DNA from: Rhizobium jaguaris
GTDB lineage: Bacteria; Pseudomonadota; Alphaproteobacteria; Rhizobiales; Rhizobiaceae
Assembly (NCBI RefSeq): GCF_003627755.1
Contig: NZ_CP032694.1
Location: 3,029,501-3,093,500 of the forward strand
Reading direction: 5' to 3'
DNA length: 64,000 bases
Below the pieces are notes generated by a model. The model was not told the DNA's origin. It made no database searches and saw only the letters and a list, made by a program, of their open reading frames with translations. This document shows positions 26,384 to 36,116 of the stretch, in pieces; the stretch's first letter is position 1, and each line of letters opens with the position of its first letter. The position numbers and the translations under genes were made by a program.

Positions 26384-27127
26384 ATGTCCCAGACAGTTCT
26401 CATCACGGGTGCCCTTTCCGGCATCGGCCGCGAAACCGCCATCGCTTTCGCACAGGAAGGCTACAACGTCGCCGTCTCCGGCCGTCGCCAGGAGGCCGGT
26501 GAGGAGTTTGCAACCGAGCTTCGCCGGCTGGGCGCGGCGGCCGAGTTCGTGCTCGCCGACGTTTCCATCGACGAGGGCGTCCGAAAGATGGTGGACATGG
26601 TCGTCCATCGTTTCGGTTCGATCGACATCGCCATCAACAACGCTGGAACGGAGGGCAAGCCGGGACCGATCGTCGAGCAGACGCGGGAGTCCATTACCTC
26701 AGTATTCGAGACGAACGTCGTCGGCGTCCTCCTGAGCCTGAAGTACGAGCTCAAGGCAATGATGGAGCAGAAGCGCGGAAGCATCATCAACATCTCGTCG
26801 ACGATGGGCCGGACCTCGTTCCCAAACCAGGGCGTCTATGCGGCGAGCAAGCATGCGGTCGAGGCGCTCACCAAGACGGCCGCCCTGGAAGGAGCGCCGT
26901 TCGGTATCCGGGTCAACACGGTCGCTCCCGGACCGACCGATACCAACATGCTTCACCGTCTTACCGGGGGTGCGGACGGCATCGCGAAGATGACCGCCGG
27001 TATTCCGCTTGGTCGTGCAGGAACGCCACGGGAAGTGGCGGATGCATGCGTCTTCATTGCGTCCGACAAGGCGAGCTTCATCACTGGCCAAGTGCTCGGC
27101 GTGAACGGGGGCCGGCTGTTGGGCTAA
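26384..27127 (+). CDS. SDR-family oxidoreductase
   Basis: A 247-aa classical SDR from ATG 26384 (CAGGAAAAC upstream). TGALSGIGR cofactor loop, NNAGTEG, ISSTMGR, catalytic YAASK and [13 protein letters not shown] are all present. It shares the TEGKPGP insertion with the SDRs at 16496 and 42000, so the three are close paralogues. It forms a probable operon with the MFS gene upstream. Confidence 0.92.
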   Translation: MSQTVLITGALSGIGRETAIAFAQEGYNVAVSGRRQEAGEEFATELRRLGAAAEFVLADVSIDEGVRKMVDMVVHRFGSIDIAINNAGTEGKPGPIVEQTRESITSVFETNVVGVLLSLKYELKAMMEQKRGSIINISSTMGRTSFPNQGVYAASKHAVEALTKTAALEGAPFGIRVNTVAPGPTDTNMLHRLTGGADGIAKMTAGIPLGRAGTPREVADACVFIASDKASFITGQVLGVNGGRLLG

Positions 27128-27148
27128 ACCTTGCCACGCTCTTCGATC

Positions 27149-27183
27149 ATGCTCGTGAAGCATGGCTACAAACATACAAAGTC
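27149..27183 (+). promoter_or_regulatory. Two-part LysR-type element, upstream of SDR 27270
   Basis: A perfect inverted repeat ATGCT-CGTGA-AGCAT (27149-27163), then 12 bp, then ACAAAGTC (27176-27183) followed by TTTC. It lies in the short gap between two SDR genes and gives the second one its own promoter. Confidence 0.75.
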
Positions 27184-27269
27184 TTTCACTAACTGTCTGC
27201 GAAGTCATACCTTTCTGTTCAGGGAAGCCACTCCGGCATTGCCTCCATATATAGAAAGGAACTATCGCT

Positions 27270-28013
27270 ATGGCTAAGTTTTCAGGTAAGACTGCGCTCG
27301 TTACGGGCGCGTCGCGTGGCATCGGTCGCGCAGCAGCACTCGCTCTCGCCGAAGGTGGCGCGAAGGTCTTCGTCCACTACAGCCAAGGCGTCGACGAGGC
27401 CGAGGCCGTCGTCAACGAGATCCGCAGCAAGGGCGGCGAAGCAGAGAAGTTCAAGGCTGATCTTTCCGCCGCAAATGGACCGCACGAGCTCGCCGAGCAG
27501 GTAAAGAAGGCGACCTCGAAGCTCGACATCCTGGTCGCGAACGCGGGTATCTCCAAGGCCGCCTCAATCGAGGAGACGCGGGTCGAGGATTTCGACAGAC
27601 AGTTCGCGGTGAACGTGCGCGCGCCGTTCTTCCTCGTGCAGCAGCTCCTTCCGATCCTTAGCGACGCCTCGAGCGTGGTGCTCGTGTCCTCGCTGGCTGC
27701 GCGTGCGGCGGTCGGCACTCTCTCGGCCTACGCTGCAACCAAGGGCGCGATCGACACCCTCGTCAAGCATTTCGCGTCGGCTCTGGGCGAGCGCGGCATC
27801 CGAGTGAACGCTGTTGCTCCCGGCGTCGTGGCGACGGACATGTCGAGCTTCGCGAAAACCGACGCCGGCAAGGACTTCACGCTAAGCATCCAGGCGATGA
27901 AGCGCGTTGCCCAGCCGACAGACATCGCCGGTGCTATCGCTTTCCTGGCGTCCGATGACGCACAGTGGGTCACGGGGGATACGCTCCGCGTCGACGGCGG
28001 CTCGAAGCTCTGA
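27270..28013 (+). CDS. SDR-family oxidoreductase
   Basis: The 247-aa product has AAAGGAA before ATG 27270. TGASRGIGR, VANAGISK, VSSLAARAA, catalytic YAATK and VNAVAPGVVATDMSSF identify a FabG-like classical SDR. It pairs most closely with the SDR at 40263-41012. A strong hairpin follows at 28027. Confidence 0.92.
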   Translation: MAKFSGKTALVTGASRGIGRAAALALAEGGAKVFVHYSQGVDEAEAVVNEIRSKGGEAEKFKADLSAANGPHELAEQVKKATSKLDILVANAGISKAASIEETRVEDFDRQFAVNVRAPFFLVQQLLPILSDASSVVLVSSLAARAAVGTLSAYAATKGAIDTLVKHFASALGERGIRVNAVAPGVVATDMSSFAKTDAGKDFTLSIQAMKRVAQPTDIAGAIAFLASDDAQWVTGDTLRVDGGSKL

Positions 28014-28026
28014 TCTGAAAGAACAA

Positions 28027-28064
28027 AAACAGGCGCCCTTCCACATGCGGGAGGGCGCCTGTTT
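28027..28064 (+). terminator. Probable rho-independent terminator
   Basis: Arms AAACAGGCGCCCTTCC and GGGAGGGCGCCTGTTT pair with one mismatch around a 6-bp loop, starting 14 bp after the SDR stop codon. The T-run is short (TTT). Confidence 0.8.
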
Positions 28065-28407
28065 CACGGACGTCCTGTCCTACCGGCAAGGCGCCGGGCG
28101 ATCACGGCTCCGTTGGCGGACGAGCGAGCCGAATCCTTGGAGGTCGAGGGGGGCAGCCTCGGGACGCCGCGTAGCCTGGGCCACGAAAACGAGGATAGGC
28201 GCAACTGCATTGAAGGCATTGAAGGATTCGAGCTCATTTTGTGGAAAGCCGATGGAAACAGTCGGGACTTCACGGCCATGCCCAGCAGCGGCAGTCGTCG
28301 CTTCCGAGCCGAGTTGCAAATCTGCTGGCCGGCCGCATCTCGGTTTCATGATACTAGATGCGCCCTCTGGCCCACCGACTGGCGGAGCAAACCCGGTACG
28401 GGGGATC
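28065..28407. other. Region without a clear gene
   Basis: Frames on both strands are open here (28080-28349 minus, 28113-28439 plus), but none resembles a known family. A minus-strand reading (FPQNELESFNAFNAVAPILV) looks protein-like and may be gene debris. Confidence 0.35.
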
Positions 28408-28551
28408 TCACCGGAAGAAATGTAACTTCGGAACGCTAATCTCGCTGCGCATTTTTATGAGCGCCTTCATAGCTTGAGCGGAATCGCCCAGTTCACGGTG
28501 ATTGGAAACCACAAGTCGGATCAGGACGTGGTCCGTCCCTATCCGAACCAT
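28408..28551 (-). CDS. Possible small protein (47 aa)
   Basis: ATG 28551 opens a 47-codon frame (MVRIGTDHVLIRLVVSNHRE...VPKLHFFR) that reads like a real protein in composition. It lies 117 bp downstream of the regulator gene 28669 on the same strand. No good ribosome binding site is visible. It may instead be the remains of a longer gene, since the frame above has a stop at about 28634. Confidence 0.25.
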   Translation of the reverse strand: MVRIGTDHVLIRLVVSNHRELGDSAQAMKALIKMRSEISVPKLHFFR

Positions 28552-28668
28552 CAGGTCACCCGGAACGTGCCGGCTTCTTTTGGTAGTAAGGCGAGGCCAT
28601 CGTGAAGGAGCGCGACGTCGTGGGCGTATCTAATCCATCGACAGGGTATCCCAGGCAGGCCTTCGGAG

Positions 28669-29997
28669 TTACGCGTTCCGATCGTAGAGGTTACGGTCTT
28701 TTTCACGGAGAAAAAGCTGAACGAGATGCGGGACGCTGACCGCGCCTCCGGCCCGTCGCACTAGGCCAGCGAAGATCAATCTCGTGATAGCGGCGTGGTC
28801 GCTGGAAGTCTTTCCTCGACTAAGCATAAGCAGCTCCTTCCGATCCGCCGGCCGAAGGATCGCATAGCTCCATTCCAGAGCCGCGCTCATGCTCCGATGA
28901 CGCGGATGCGCAGTTCGCCTGCCGCCTGAGAGCACATCGATGCCACCCTCCGCCTGAGCAAGCACTCCATCGAAGCCCAGCTCCAGAACTCTTGCTGCTG
29001 CAAGTTCGATAGCCAACGGGTTCCCGTGCACCAGTCTGCAGATCTCCAACGTTGCAGTAATCTCCTCGTCCGTGAACGAATTGCTCCCCACCACCGCGGC
29101 GGCTTCTTCCAGGAAGAGTTCGACAGCCGGCCCGTCGTCGTCGACGGGCAACGGATCGATCATTTGCACGACCTCCCCGTCGAAACCCAATGCGACTTGA
29201 CTGGTTGCAATCACGATCGATTCCGGGGATCGTTGACGGATCGCCGAGACCAGGCGCACGGCGATGGGTACGACATGCTCGCAGCCGTCGAGGACAAAAA
29301 CCGCCCTCTTCCCAGCCAGAGTGGTCTCCATGTCGTCCAAGCGGCCGCTGTCGTAGGCGTCTTCGATTTTGAGGGTGTCCTGTTGCCTCCCATCCAAACG
29401 CCAAACCGACATCGCTTCGAAATCGAAGACAATCGTCCCGTCTGGATATTCGCTCGCAATCCGTTCGGCTGCCGCGAGCGCAAGCGCTGTCTTCCCAACG
29501 CCACCGCCTCCGCTCAAGGTTACGTTCCCACGTATTTGGAGGTTCGCCACGGCTTCCTGAAGGTCGTCTTCCCTTCCGACAAGTCGAGTCAAGGGAGCCT
29601 GCTCGAGGATGATCGGCGGCGCTACGTCGAACTGCTGGATTTCGCCTGAGAAACGGTAGCCCTCGCCCTGAAGGGTCACGACATAGGACGTCTCCAGGTC
29701 GTCCTGCTCGAGAGCTCTTCGAAGGCGCGCGACGTGGACGCGCAACAATCCTTCAGAGATTGGCTCCCCAGGCCAGATGGCTTCAGAAAGTTCGGCGGCT
29801 TTGACGACGGCACCGCCCTGGCGGATCAGAGTGACGAGGATGTCGAACGCACGCGCTCCGACCGGCACCGGTCTGCCTTCATGCTGGAGCCGCCTCCCCG
29901 GAACTGAAAGAACATAAGGTCCGAACCGGAACTCTTCCGCCACCGCAGTCTCCTTGACAGGCGGAGGAACGCCGGCAACTCGCCATATGTCCAACAA
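28669..29997 (-). CDS. Winged-helix/ATPase transcriptional regulator (short form)
   Basis: A 442-aa protein. An OmpR/CadC-type winged helix (residues about 20-115: VGARAFDILVTLIRQGG...LRVHVARLRRALEQ...GEGYRF) is fused to a STAND-like NTPase: Walker A GGGGVGKTALALA, Walker B AVFVLDGCEHV, NPLAIELAAARV. The 947-aa protein at 46669 has the same order plus a long repeat domain that is absent here, so this one is either a natural short form or truncated. There is no receiver domain. It probably senses a ligand or protein through the NTPase part. Confidence 0.85.
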   Translation of the reverse strand: MLDIWRVAGVPPPVKETAVAEEFRFGPYVLSVPGRRLQHEGRPVPVGARAFDILVTLIRQGGAVVKAAELSEAIWPGEPISEGLLRVHVARLRRALEQDDLETSYVVTLQGEGYRFSGEIQQFDVAPPIILEQAPLTRLVGREDDLQEAVANLQIRGNVTLSGGGGVGKTALALAAAERIASEYPDGTIVFDFEAMSVWRLDGRQQDTLKIEDAYDSGRLDDMETTLAGKRAVFVLDGCEHVVPIAVRLVSAIRQRSPESIVIATSQVALGFDGEVVQMIDPLPVDDDGPAVELFLEEAAAVVGSNSFTDEEITATLEICRLVHGNPLAIELAAARVLELGFDGVLAQAEGGIDVLSGGRRTAHPRHRSMSAALEWSYAILRPADRKELLMLSRGKTSSDHAAITRLIFAGLVRRAGGAVSVPHLVQLFLREKDRNLYDRNA

Positions 29998-30145
29998 TCA
30001 TCTGGTCTGGGGACTGCGCAAGAAACCACCTGCGCCACTTTTTCCAGAGAATACCGCCGCTTGAAGGCGTTTTCTCACAGCCTGCTGAGGCCGTTTAGAA
30101 GATTTTTGAAGCTTTAGAATGAAACAATACAAAACGGATCTGCGA

Positions 30146-31126
30146 TTATCTCGCCCGCTGATGCCGACGCCGCCATTGCCCAGGCGGCATTCCGATCCTG
30201 CGCACAAATTCCCGTCCAAGATGGCTCTGGTCCGAGAAGCCGCAGGCCAGCGCAACGGCGTTCAGCGGCTCCGAGGTGCGGTCGAGCATATCCTTGGCCA
30301 TCGCGATCCGAAGCTCGGACAGCCAATGGTGCGGCGGCATTCCCATGGTTTCGCGGAAGGCTCTGACGAAGTAGCTCGATGACAGCCCGCATTCCTCGGC
30401 GACCTTTGCCATGGAGACTTTGGAAAGCTCCGCCGCGATGAGCTCTTTTGCACGCTTCTCCTGCCACGGAAGGAGCCCGCCCCTCTTGCGAGGACTTGCA
30501 ATGGCAGTCTCATTGTAGTTGTGAAGCAGATGCGTCTGTACGGCGATGCCGAGCTGATCGAGGAACAACTGCGGCGCCCGGTCGGGGTACTGGAAGCAGG
30601 CCGCGACGGTCGAAGCGATCCCAGAGATGATCGGATCGATGGTGCCGATCGGCGGACGGGTGATGCGTACGCTCTGCTTGTGCCCCATCTCGCGAGCGGC
30701 GTCCTGAAGGCTATGGCGAGGAAAATGGAAACGGATCATATCGAACCGCGTGTCCATCTCCATCATCTGGAGATCCGCGAGGTCGTAGATCGCGATACCG
30801 GACAATGGGATGTGGTGCTTTTGCTCGTTCGCCCGGCCCGGTGCGATCCGGAGAAGCCCGTGGGAGATGCAATTGACGTGCAACGAGTAGGCGTCTTCGG
30901 CGCTGATGTCCCCGAGCGAAAAACTTGGCGGGGCGATGAGCCTTGCGAATGCGACCGCCGCGCCCGTAGCAGACTTTGCGTTGAGCCTTCCGGACAACGC
31001 TACACCAAACCTCCTGACGGCAAGCTCGCCCACCCCGCTATCCCGCGTCAAGCGGTCGCCGTCGGCGAGGCTATCGCCAGCCTGGTTTTCGGTTCTGTCG
31101 CTAACGTCGAGCTGAATCCCGGTCAT
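30146..31126 (-). CDS. AraC-family transcriptional regulator
   Basis: A 326-aa protein with C-terminal double helix-turn-helix (MAKVAEECGLSSSYFVRAFR, VALACGFSDQSHLGREFVRR). The N-terminal 200 residues are an uncharacterised ligand domain. It lies 19 bp downstream of another AraC gene and is probably co-transcribed with it. Two adjacent AraC regulators on one transcript are unusual and could act as heterodimer or relay. Confidence 0.9.
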   Translation of the reverse strand: MTGIQLDVSDRTENQAGDSLADGDRLTRDSGVGELAVRRFGVALSGRLNAKSATGAAVAFARLIAPPSFSLGDISAEDAYSLHVNCISHGLLRIAPGRANEQKHHIPLSGIAIYDLADLQMMEMDTRFDMIRFHFPRHSLQDAAREMGHKQSVRITRPPIGTIDPIISGIASTVAACFQYPDRAPQLFLDQLGIAVQTHLLHNYNETAIASPRKRGGLLPWQEKRAKELIAAELSKVSMAKVAEECGLSSSYFVRAFRETMGMPPHHWLSELRIAMAKDMLDRTSEPLNAVALACGFSDQSHLGREFVRRIGMPPGQWRRRHQRAR

Positions 31127-31145
31127 AACCTTTCATGGCATATTT

Positions 31146-32159
31146 TCAGGTCAAATGCGACCTCTGCCATGCCAGAGGCGTCGTTCCGACCGCTTTCAGA
31201 AATGTCCGGGTCAGGTGCGCCTGATCACAGAAGCCCAAGGCTATCGAAATCTCCGCTATTGGAAGCGTCTTGTCGAGTAGCAACTGCTTGGCTTTGTCGA
31301 TGCGAGCGGCGATGAGCCACTGATATGGCGACTGACCGGTCGACGACTTGAAGGCACGTGAAAAATGCGCCAGCGAGACGCCCGTCAGCTCGGCGAGCGC
31401 CTGTAGCGATATAGAATCGGCAATATGCTCGATCATGAAGCCTTGCGAGCGACGGAGCTGCCATGGGGCCAGTCCGCCTCGCGAAAGCTGCTTCAACGGC
31501 TTCCGACGCCAGCGTGTCAGACCTACCATAAGCGCAAGGATGAGACCCTCCCCGTACTGGCCGCTGTTCGTGCCTGGATCGCAACTCTCCTCCGCAATCA
31601 GCCGGCAAAGGTTCTCGATGCGTTCATCTGAAACCATATGATGCGGAAGCGCGAGTTCCCTGCGCGAAGACGGTCCGCCCGCATCAGAAATTCGTGACAA
31701 CTCACCGGCGTCGAGCTCAATAACGACCCTCCTGAAGAGCCTGATGGTCGCCGCGCTTCCGGAAGCGAAGAAGCCCTTTGGCAGAAACGTCACGGGTCCC
31801 CTTCCTGGCTCCGCTGCCTCCGGGTCGCCCCGGTCCATGCCATGGAACTCTAGCTTCCCGCCGACCTCGTCCATCATGAAGACCAGCGTCGGACCTACGG
31901 CGTCGATGCTCATGTCCGTCTCGCCGTCACACTGCATGTCGTCGACAGTAACCTTCCCGAGTCCCCACGTCTGCGTTCGGCGCTGCAGAAGCCTTCCGGT
32001 GTCCTGGAGCTCCATCTCCGGCTGTTGCCGCGGAGCGTTCCCGACCAGAGACACTGATGCTCGCCGAGGCGTTCTTGCGCCAATGTTCGTCGGTTGGGGA
32101 GCATCTAGTATATCGAGCATCGCAGCACCTCTTCGGATTGCGACGCAGCATCGGACCAA
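31146..32159 (-). CDS. AraC-family transcriptional regulator
   Basis: A 337-aa protein (about 323 aa from the internal MLDILDAPQPTNIG). The DNA-binding part reads LQALAELTGVSLAHFSRAFK and ISIALGFCDQAHLTRTFLKA, ending TPLAWQRSH, close to the AraC at 23174. First gene of a two-AraC unit. The upstream gap 32160-32641 would hold the promoter. Confidence 0.9.
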   Translation of the reverse strand: MVRCCVAIRRGAAMLDILDAPQPTNIGARTPRRASVSLVGNAPRQQPEMELQDTGRLLQRRTQTWGLGKVTVDDMQCDGETDMSIDAVGPTLVFMMDEVGGKLEFHGMDRGDPEAAEPGRGPVTFLPKGFFASGSAATIRLFRRVVIELDAGELSRISDAGGPSSRRELALPHHMVSDERIENLCRLIAEESCDPGTNSGQYGEGLILALMVGLTRWRRKPLKQLSRGGLAPWQLRRSQGFMIEHIADSISLQALAELTGVSLAHFSRAFKSSTGQSPYQWLIAARIDKAKQLLLDKTLPIAEISIALGFCDQAHLTRTFLKAVGTTPLAWQRSHLT

Positions 32160-32641
32160 CGCCGACCCGAGCCAAGTTAATGCCCGCTAACGTCCGTTAA
32201 ATGAGCATCGGCTCACTTTGCGAACAAAAGCGGCTTTGGCGGCCGTTTTCGTGATGGCAGACCCACAGTGATGGGTCGACGGTGTTGCACGCTCCCAAGT
32301 GCCGTCTCGTTGCGCTCCTGGGGGCACATGCAAGGTCGGACGATCTCTTTTAGACGTGGCCAAAATTGGGTTTGATGGAAGCCGCATCGAGGCTCGAATT
32401 AGGCTTTGACGAAAGCGAAAGGTCGTGGATCTACGACTCGAAAGCAGGGGGCACCCGGGCCGTCTCACATTCACCTAGTCGCCAACATCCGGATCACTTG
32501 TTGTCGAACCAAAATTCGTCCGGACAAAGCCGCTCTGCCGCAAGCGTCTGATCCGCAAATCTTTCAGCCAATCAAAATCGGCTTCAACAGTCTTCGATGA
32601 ATATCTTTACGAGTAGGGCCGCAGGAAGCGGCCCATCTCTT
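32160..32641. other. Intergenic region
   Basis: I see no gene. It lies between the 3' end of the Old Yellow Enzyme gene and the start of the AraC pair (both leftward), so it should contain the AraC promoter. No two-part element and no strong hairpin is seen. Confidence 0.45.
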
Positions 32642-33760
32642 TCACTCTGCGGCTTCCGCCTGCAGGAACGGGTAATCGACATACCCCTTTTCCGTTCCAC
32701 CGTAGAAGGTGTCGCGGTCATAGCGGTTCAGGGCTGCGCCGGTGCGGAGGCGCTCCGGCAAGTCCGGGTTCGCGATGAAGCTTCTGCCAAACGCCACCAG
32801 CTCGGCATCGCCGGCCCCGATGACTGCCTCGGCCTTCGCACCGTCGTAGCCGCCGGCCGATATGATCGGCGCCTTGAAGAGCTTGCGCAGTCGGTTGGTG
32901 GCGATCGGATGTTCCATCCCCTCAACGTCCTGCGATCCAACTACGCGCGGCTCGACAATATGAAGATAGGAAAGCTCGCGCTGATCGAGGCTCCGCACAA
33001 CGTAGTCGAAGAGCGCGTCCGGATCGCTGTCGCCCATTCCGTTGAAGACGCCGCTGGGCGAGAGCCGGACGGCATAGTGGTTTGCGCCCCAGACCGACTT
33101 CACGGCGGCGGCAACGTCAAGGAGGAACCGGGCGCGGTTTTCGATCGAGCCGCCATAGCGGTCGCTGCGCTTATTCGAGATGTCCTGCAGGAACTGGTCG
33201 GGCAGATAGCCGTTCGCCGCATGGATCTCGACTCCGTCGAAGCCCGCGGCCTTCGCTCGAATGGCCGCGGAGCGGTAGAGCTCGATGACTTCCCCGACTT
33301 CCTTCTCCGAGAGCGCGCGTGGAGGCGTGGCCGGAACCCAGCCGTTCCTGGTGAACGCGAGACCGTCGTACGGAATGGCGCTTGGGGCGACGGGGATATG
33401 ACCGTTGCTGATGTCAGAATGGGCCGTACGGCCAACATGCCAAAGCTGTAGGTAGATGAACCCGCCCTTCGCGTGGACGGCGTCGGTGATCCTCGCCCAG
33501 CCTGCGACCTGTGCGTCGCTGTAGATGCCAGGGGCGCCAAGGTAACCCCTATTGTCCGGCGTGATCGTCGTGGCTTCGGTGATGATTAGCCCGCCCTTTG
33601 TGGCGCGCTGGCTGTAATATTCGAGCATGAGGTCGGTCGGCACATCACTGTCATGGTCCGCACGCATGCGCGTCAACGGGGCCATCACGACACGATGCTG
33701 AAGATCCATTTCGCCGATACGAACGGGCGAGAAGAGATGCGTGGTACTATCGCTTGTCAT
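32642..33760 (-). CDS. Old Yellow Enzyme family alkene reductase
   Basis: A 372-aa FMN-dependent enzyme from ATG 33760 (AAAGGA upstream; the frame is open further to 33877). Motifs: VVMAPLTRMRAD, LQLWHVGRTAHSD, IHAANGYLPDQF with the canonical His and Asn, SNKRSDRYGGSIENRAR, VAFGRSFIANPDLP. It reduces activated C=C bonds, nitro compounds or nitrate esters with NAD(P)H. It lies 148 bp after the ABC ATPase gene at the end of a long leftward gene series. Confidence 0.93.
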   Translation of the reverse strand: MTSDSTTHLFSPVRIGEMDLQHRVVMAPLTRMRADHDSDVPTDLMLEYYSQRATKGGLIITEATTITPDNRGYLGAPGIYSDAQVAGWARITDAVHAKGGFIYLQLWHVGRTAHSDISNGHIPVAPSAIPYDGLAFTRNGWVPATPPRALSEKEVGEVIELYRSAAIRAKAAGFDGVEIHAANGYLPDQFLQDISNKRSDRYGGSIENRARFLLDVAAAVKSVWGANHYAVRLSPSGVFNGMGDSDPDALFDYVVRSLDQRELSYLHIVEPRVVGSQDVEGMEHPIATNRLRKLFKAPIISAGGYDGAKAEAVIGAGDAELVAFGRSFIANPDLPERLRTGAALNRYDRDTFYGGTEKGYVDYPFLQAEAAE

Positions 33761-33908
33761 TGGTCGAATCCTTTTGGTGGGAATGCGTGCCCTCGGCACG
33801 ACACCGCGGGAATTCTTGTGGAAGCAGGGGCGCCTGGATTGTCTGAAAGTCGCGCCGTAGAATATTCCGAGCGTCAAAACGGACGATCGATACTGGCCGG
33901 AGTGAGCA

Positions 33909-34838
33909 TTAGACTTTCATGATCTGGCGCTTCGAAATCGATCCACGAATGGCGCCATCGACGTTGACCGCCAGCTCTTCGACGCCGTCCGAGATCATGC
34001 GCGACAGCGCTTCCCGAAGGTTGGAGTTCGCCGTGATCGGGCGTCCGCTGTTTTCGATCGAATTCTGAGACATTACGTCCACGACCCTGAAAAGGCTCAA
34101 CCTTCGCACCGCACGGTCAGCTCCCACAAAGTCTTCGACGAAATCGTTGGCCGGCTTCGAGAGGATCGCCTCGGGGGTATCGTACTGGATGAGCTCACCC
34201 GCCTTCAGGATGGCCACTCGGTCGCCCAGCTTGATGGCTTCGTCGAGATCGTGCGTAACGACAACGACGGTCTTGCGCACCTTCGAGAGGACATGGGTCA
34301 GCTCCTCCTGCAACTTCGTCCGGGCAATGGGATCGATGGCGCCGAAAGGTTCATCCATGAGAAGGACGGGTGGATCTGCGGCGAGGGCCCTCGCCACGCC
34401 GACCCTCTGCTGCTGCCCGCCGGAGAGCTGCTTGGGATAGCGCGAGCCGAATTCGCGTGCGTCGAGCCCGATCGTCTCGAATAGTTCCTCGACACGCTCG
34501 GCGATCCGCGCTCTGCTCCATCCGAGCAGCGACGGGACGGCGCCAATGTTCTCGGCGACCGTCATATGCGGAAAGAGACCCACCTGCTGGATAACGTAGC
34601 CGATCCGACGTCGCAGCTCGGACGGGTCCGCCGCCGAAATGTCCTCGCCGTCGATCTCGATGCGGCCGGACGTCGGCTCGATGAGCCGGTTGATCATCCG
34701 GAGCAGAGTGGTTTTGCCGCACCCCGATGGCCCGATGAGCGCCACAGTCGACCCTTCCGGCACCGAGAGGGTGACCCCTCTGACCGCAGGCGGGGAGCCC
34801 TCGCCGTAGCGTTTGAAGACGTCCGTAAGTCTGATCAT
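33909..34838 (-). CDS. ABC transporter ATP-binding protein (osmoprotectant/quaternary amine type)
   Basis: A 309-aa ATPase with Walker A GPSGCGKTT, Q-loop, signature LSGGQQQR, Walker B PVLLMDEPFGAID and a C-terminal CBS-like part (VVDVMSQNS...LREALSRMISDGV). This combination is that of OpuCA/ProV-like importers. It overlaps the permease gene upstream by 4 bp (ATGA). Confidence 0.92.
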   Translation of the reverse strand: MIRLTDVFKRYGEGSPPAVRGVTLSVPEGSTVALIGPSGCGKTTLLRMINRLIEPTSGRIEIDGEDISAADPSELRRRIGYVIQQVGLFPHMTVAENIGAVPSLLGWSRARIAERVEELFETIGLDAREFGSRYPKQLSGGQQQRVGVARALAADPPVLLMDEPFGAIDPIARTKLQEELTHVLSKVRKTVVVVTHDLDEAIKLGDRVAILKAGELIQYDTPEAILSKPANDFVEDFVGADRAVRRLSLFRVVDVMSQNSIENSGRPITANSNLREALSRMISDGVEELAVNVDGAIRGSISKRQIMKV

Positions 34839-35473
34839 GAAGCCCTCCGGCTGAACGCCAGGCGTTCCACGAGTGAGAAAAGAAGTTCGGAGCCCAGGGC
34901 CAGAGAAGCGATCGGGACTGCGCCGACGAGGAGCTTCACCGGATCCATTGCGCTGATGCCCGTGGCGATGAAGTCTCCAAGTCCGCCTCCACCGATGAAG
35001 GGTGCGAGTGTCGCGCCCGAAAGGACCTGAACCGCCGCCGTCCGCGTTCCGGCGAAGATGGCAGGATACGCGAGCGGAAACCGAACCTTCATCGTGGTCT
35101 GACGCCTCGTCATGCCGATGCCGATCGCCGCCTCTACTGCGGCGGGGTCGGCGTCGCGAAGTCCAATGAACGAGTTGATTAGGATCGGCGGCAGTGCCAG
35201 GACCGTCAGCGCGACGACCGATGGTGCAAGGCCAATGCCCATCAGCGGCATGGTAAGGGCGAGGATGGCGAGACTCGGAATTGTGCGGAGCCCATTCACG
35301 ACCGCGATCCCTATCGACGCGATCTTTGCCGAGCGGACGATCGCGGCCGCCACTGGCACGCCGATCGCAAGCGCTATCAGCATGGCGATTGCGGACATCT
35401 CCAGGTGACGCGTGAGCGCTATCCGGAAGTCGTCAGGATGGTTTCGTACCCACTCGATCGCGGCAAGGAACAT
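34835..35473 (-). CDS. ABC transporter permease (OpuC-type)
   Basis: A 212-aa inner-membrane protein with about five to six helices and the permease contact motif (EAAIGIGMTRRQTTMKVRFPLA). Second membrane subunit of the four-gene importer; follows the other permease by 10 bp. Confidence 0.9.
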   Translation of the reverse strand: MFLAAIEWVRNHPDDFRIALTRHLEMSAIAMLIALAIGVPVAAAIVRSAKIASIGIAVVNGLRTIPSLAILALTMPLMGIGLAPSVVALTVLALPPILINSFIGLRDADPAAVEAAIGIGMTRRQTTMKVRFPLAYPAIFAGTRTAAVQVLSGATLAPFIGGGGLGDFIATGISAMDPVKLLVGAVPIASLALGSELLFSLVERLAFSRRAS

Positions 35474-35483
35474 CGGCTAGACC

Positions 35484-36101
35484 TCATCGCCAGCGCACGA
35501 ACAGTTGCTCGGCAAGTTGCAAGGCCTTGTCGAAGAGCAACGCAAGCGTCGAAATGAGCACGCAGCCGACGATGATCTTCTCGGCCCGGTTCTGGTCGAG
35601 GCCGGTGAGAATGATGGTGCCTAGGCCGCCGCCGTCGATGAACGCCCCGATCGTCGCGATGCCAATGACGGTAACGGACGCGATGCGAAGGCCCGAAATG
35701 ACGAACGGCGCCGAAAGCGGAAGTTCGACACGAAGCCATAAGTCCTTCGGGCGAAATCCCAACCCCCTCGCCGCCTCCATGGCGTCCTGCGGCACGGCGT
35801 TCATACCCGTCACCATGTTCCGGAGGAGTATAACCAGGCTGTACGAGGAGAGCCCTACGATAACGGGCTTCTGCCCCAAACCGAGGAATGGGATGAGAAA
35901 GGCGAAGAGCGCCAGACTAGGGAGCACGAATAGAAGGTTGGTCAGCACCAGCGCGACTGCGTAGGCGCGCGGTCGGTGGGCGCAATAAACTGCGATCCCT
36001 GCTGCGACCACGAAGCCGATCACCACCGACACCCCGGAAAGCCAGAGATGCTGTGCAGTCGCCAGCAGGATTTCCGGGATATGGCCCAAGGTCCACTTCA
36101 T
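35484..36101 (-). CDS. ABC transporter permease (OpuC-type)
   Basis: A 205-aa membrane protein with the contact loop MEAARGLGFRPKDLWLRVELP. It pairs with the permease at 34835. The gene begins 15 bp after the binding-protein gene. Confidence 0.9.
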   Translation of the reverse strand: MKWTLGHIPEILLATAQHLWLSGVSVVIGFVVAAGIAVYCAHRPRAYAVALVLTNLLFVLPSLALFAFLIPFLGLGQKPVIVGLSSYSLVILLRNMVTGMNAVPQDAMEAARGLGFRPKDLWLRVELPLSAPFVISGLRIASVTVIGIATIGAFIDGGGLGTIILTGLDQNRAEKIIVGCVLISTLALLFDKALQLAEQLFVRWR

Positions 36102-36116
36102 GCGCCCATTGCCCTG

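Noticed and set aside
34127..34140. ACAAAGTC motif inside the ABC ATPase gene
   Set aside because: It matches the second half of the two-part element but has no ATRCY-N5-RGYAT repeat at the right distance and lies within a coding region.
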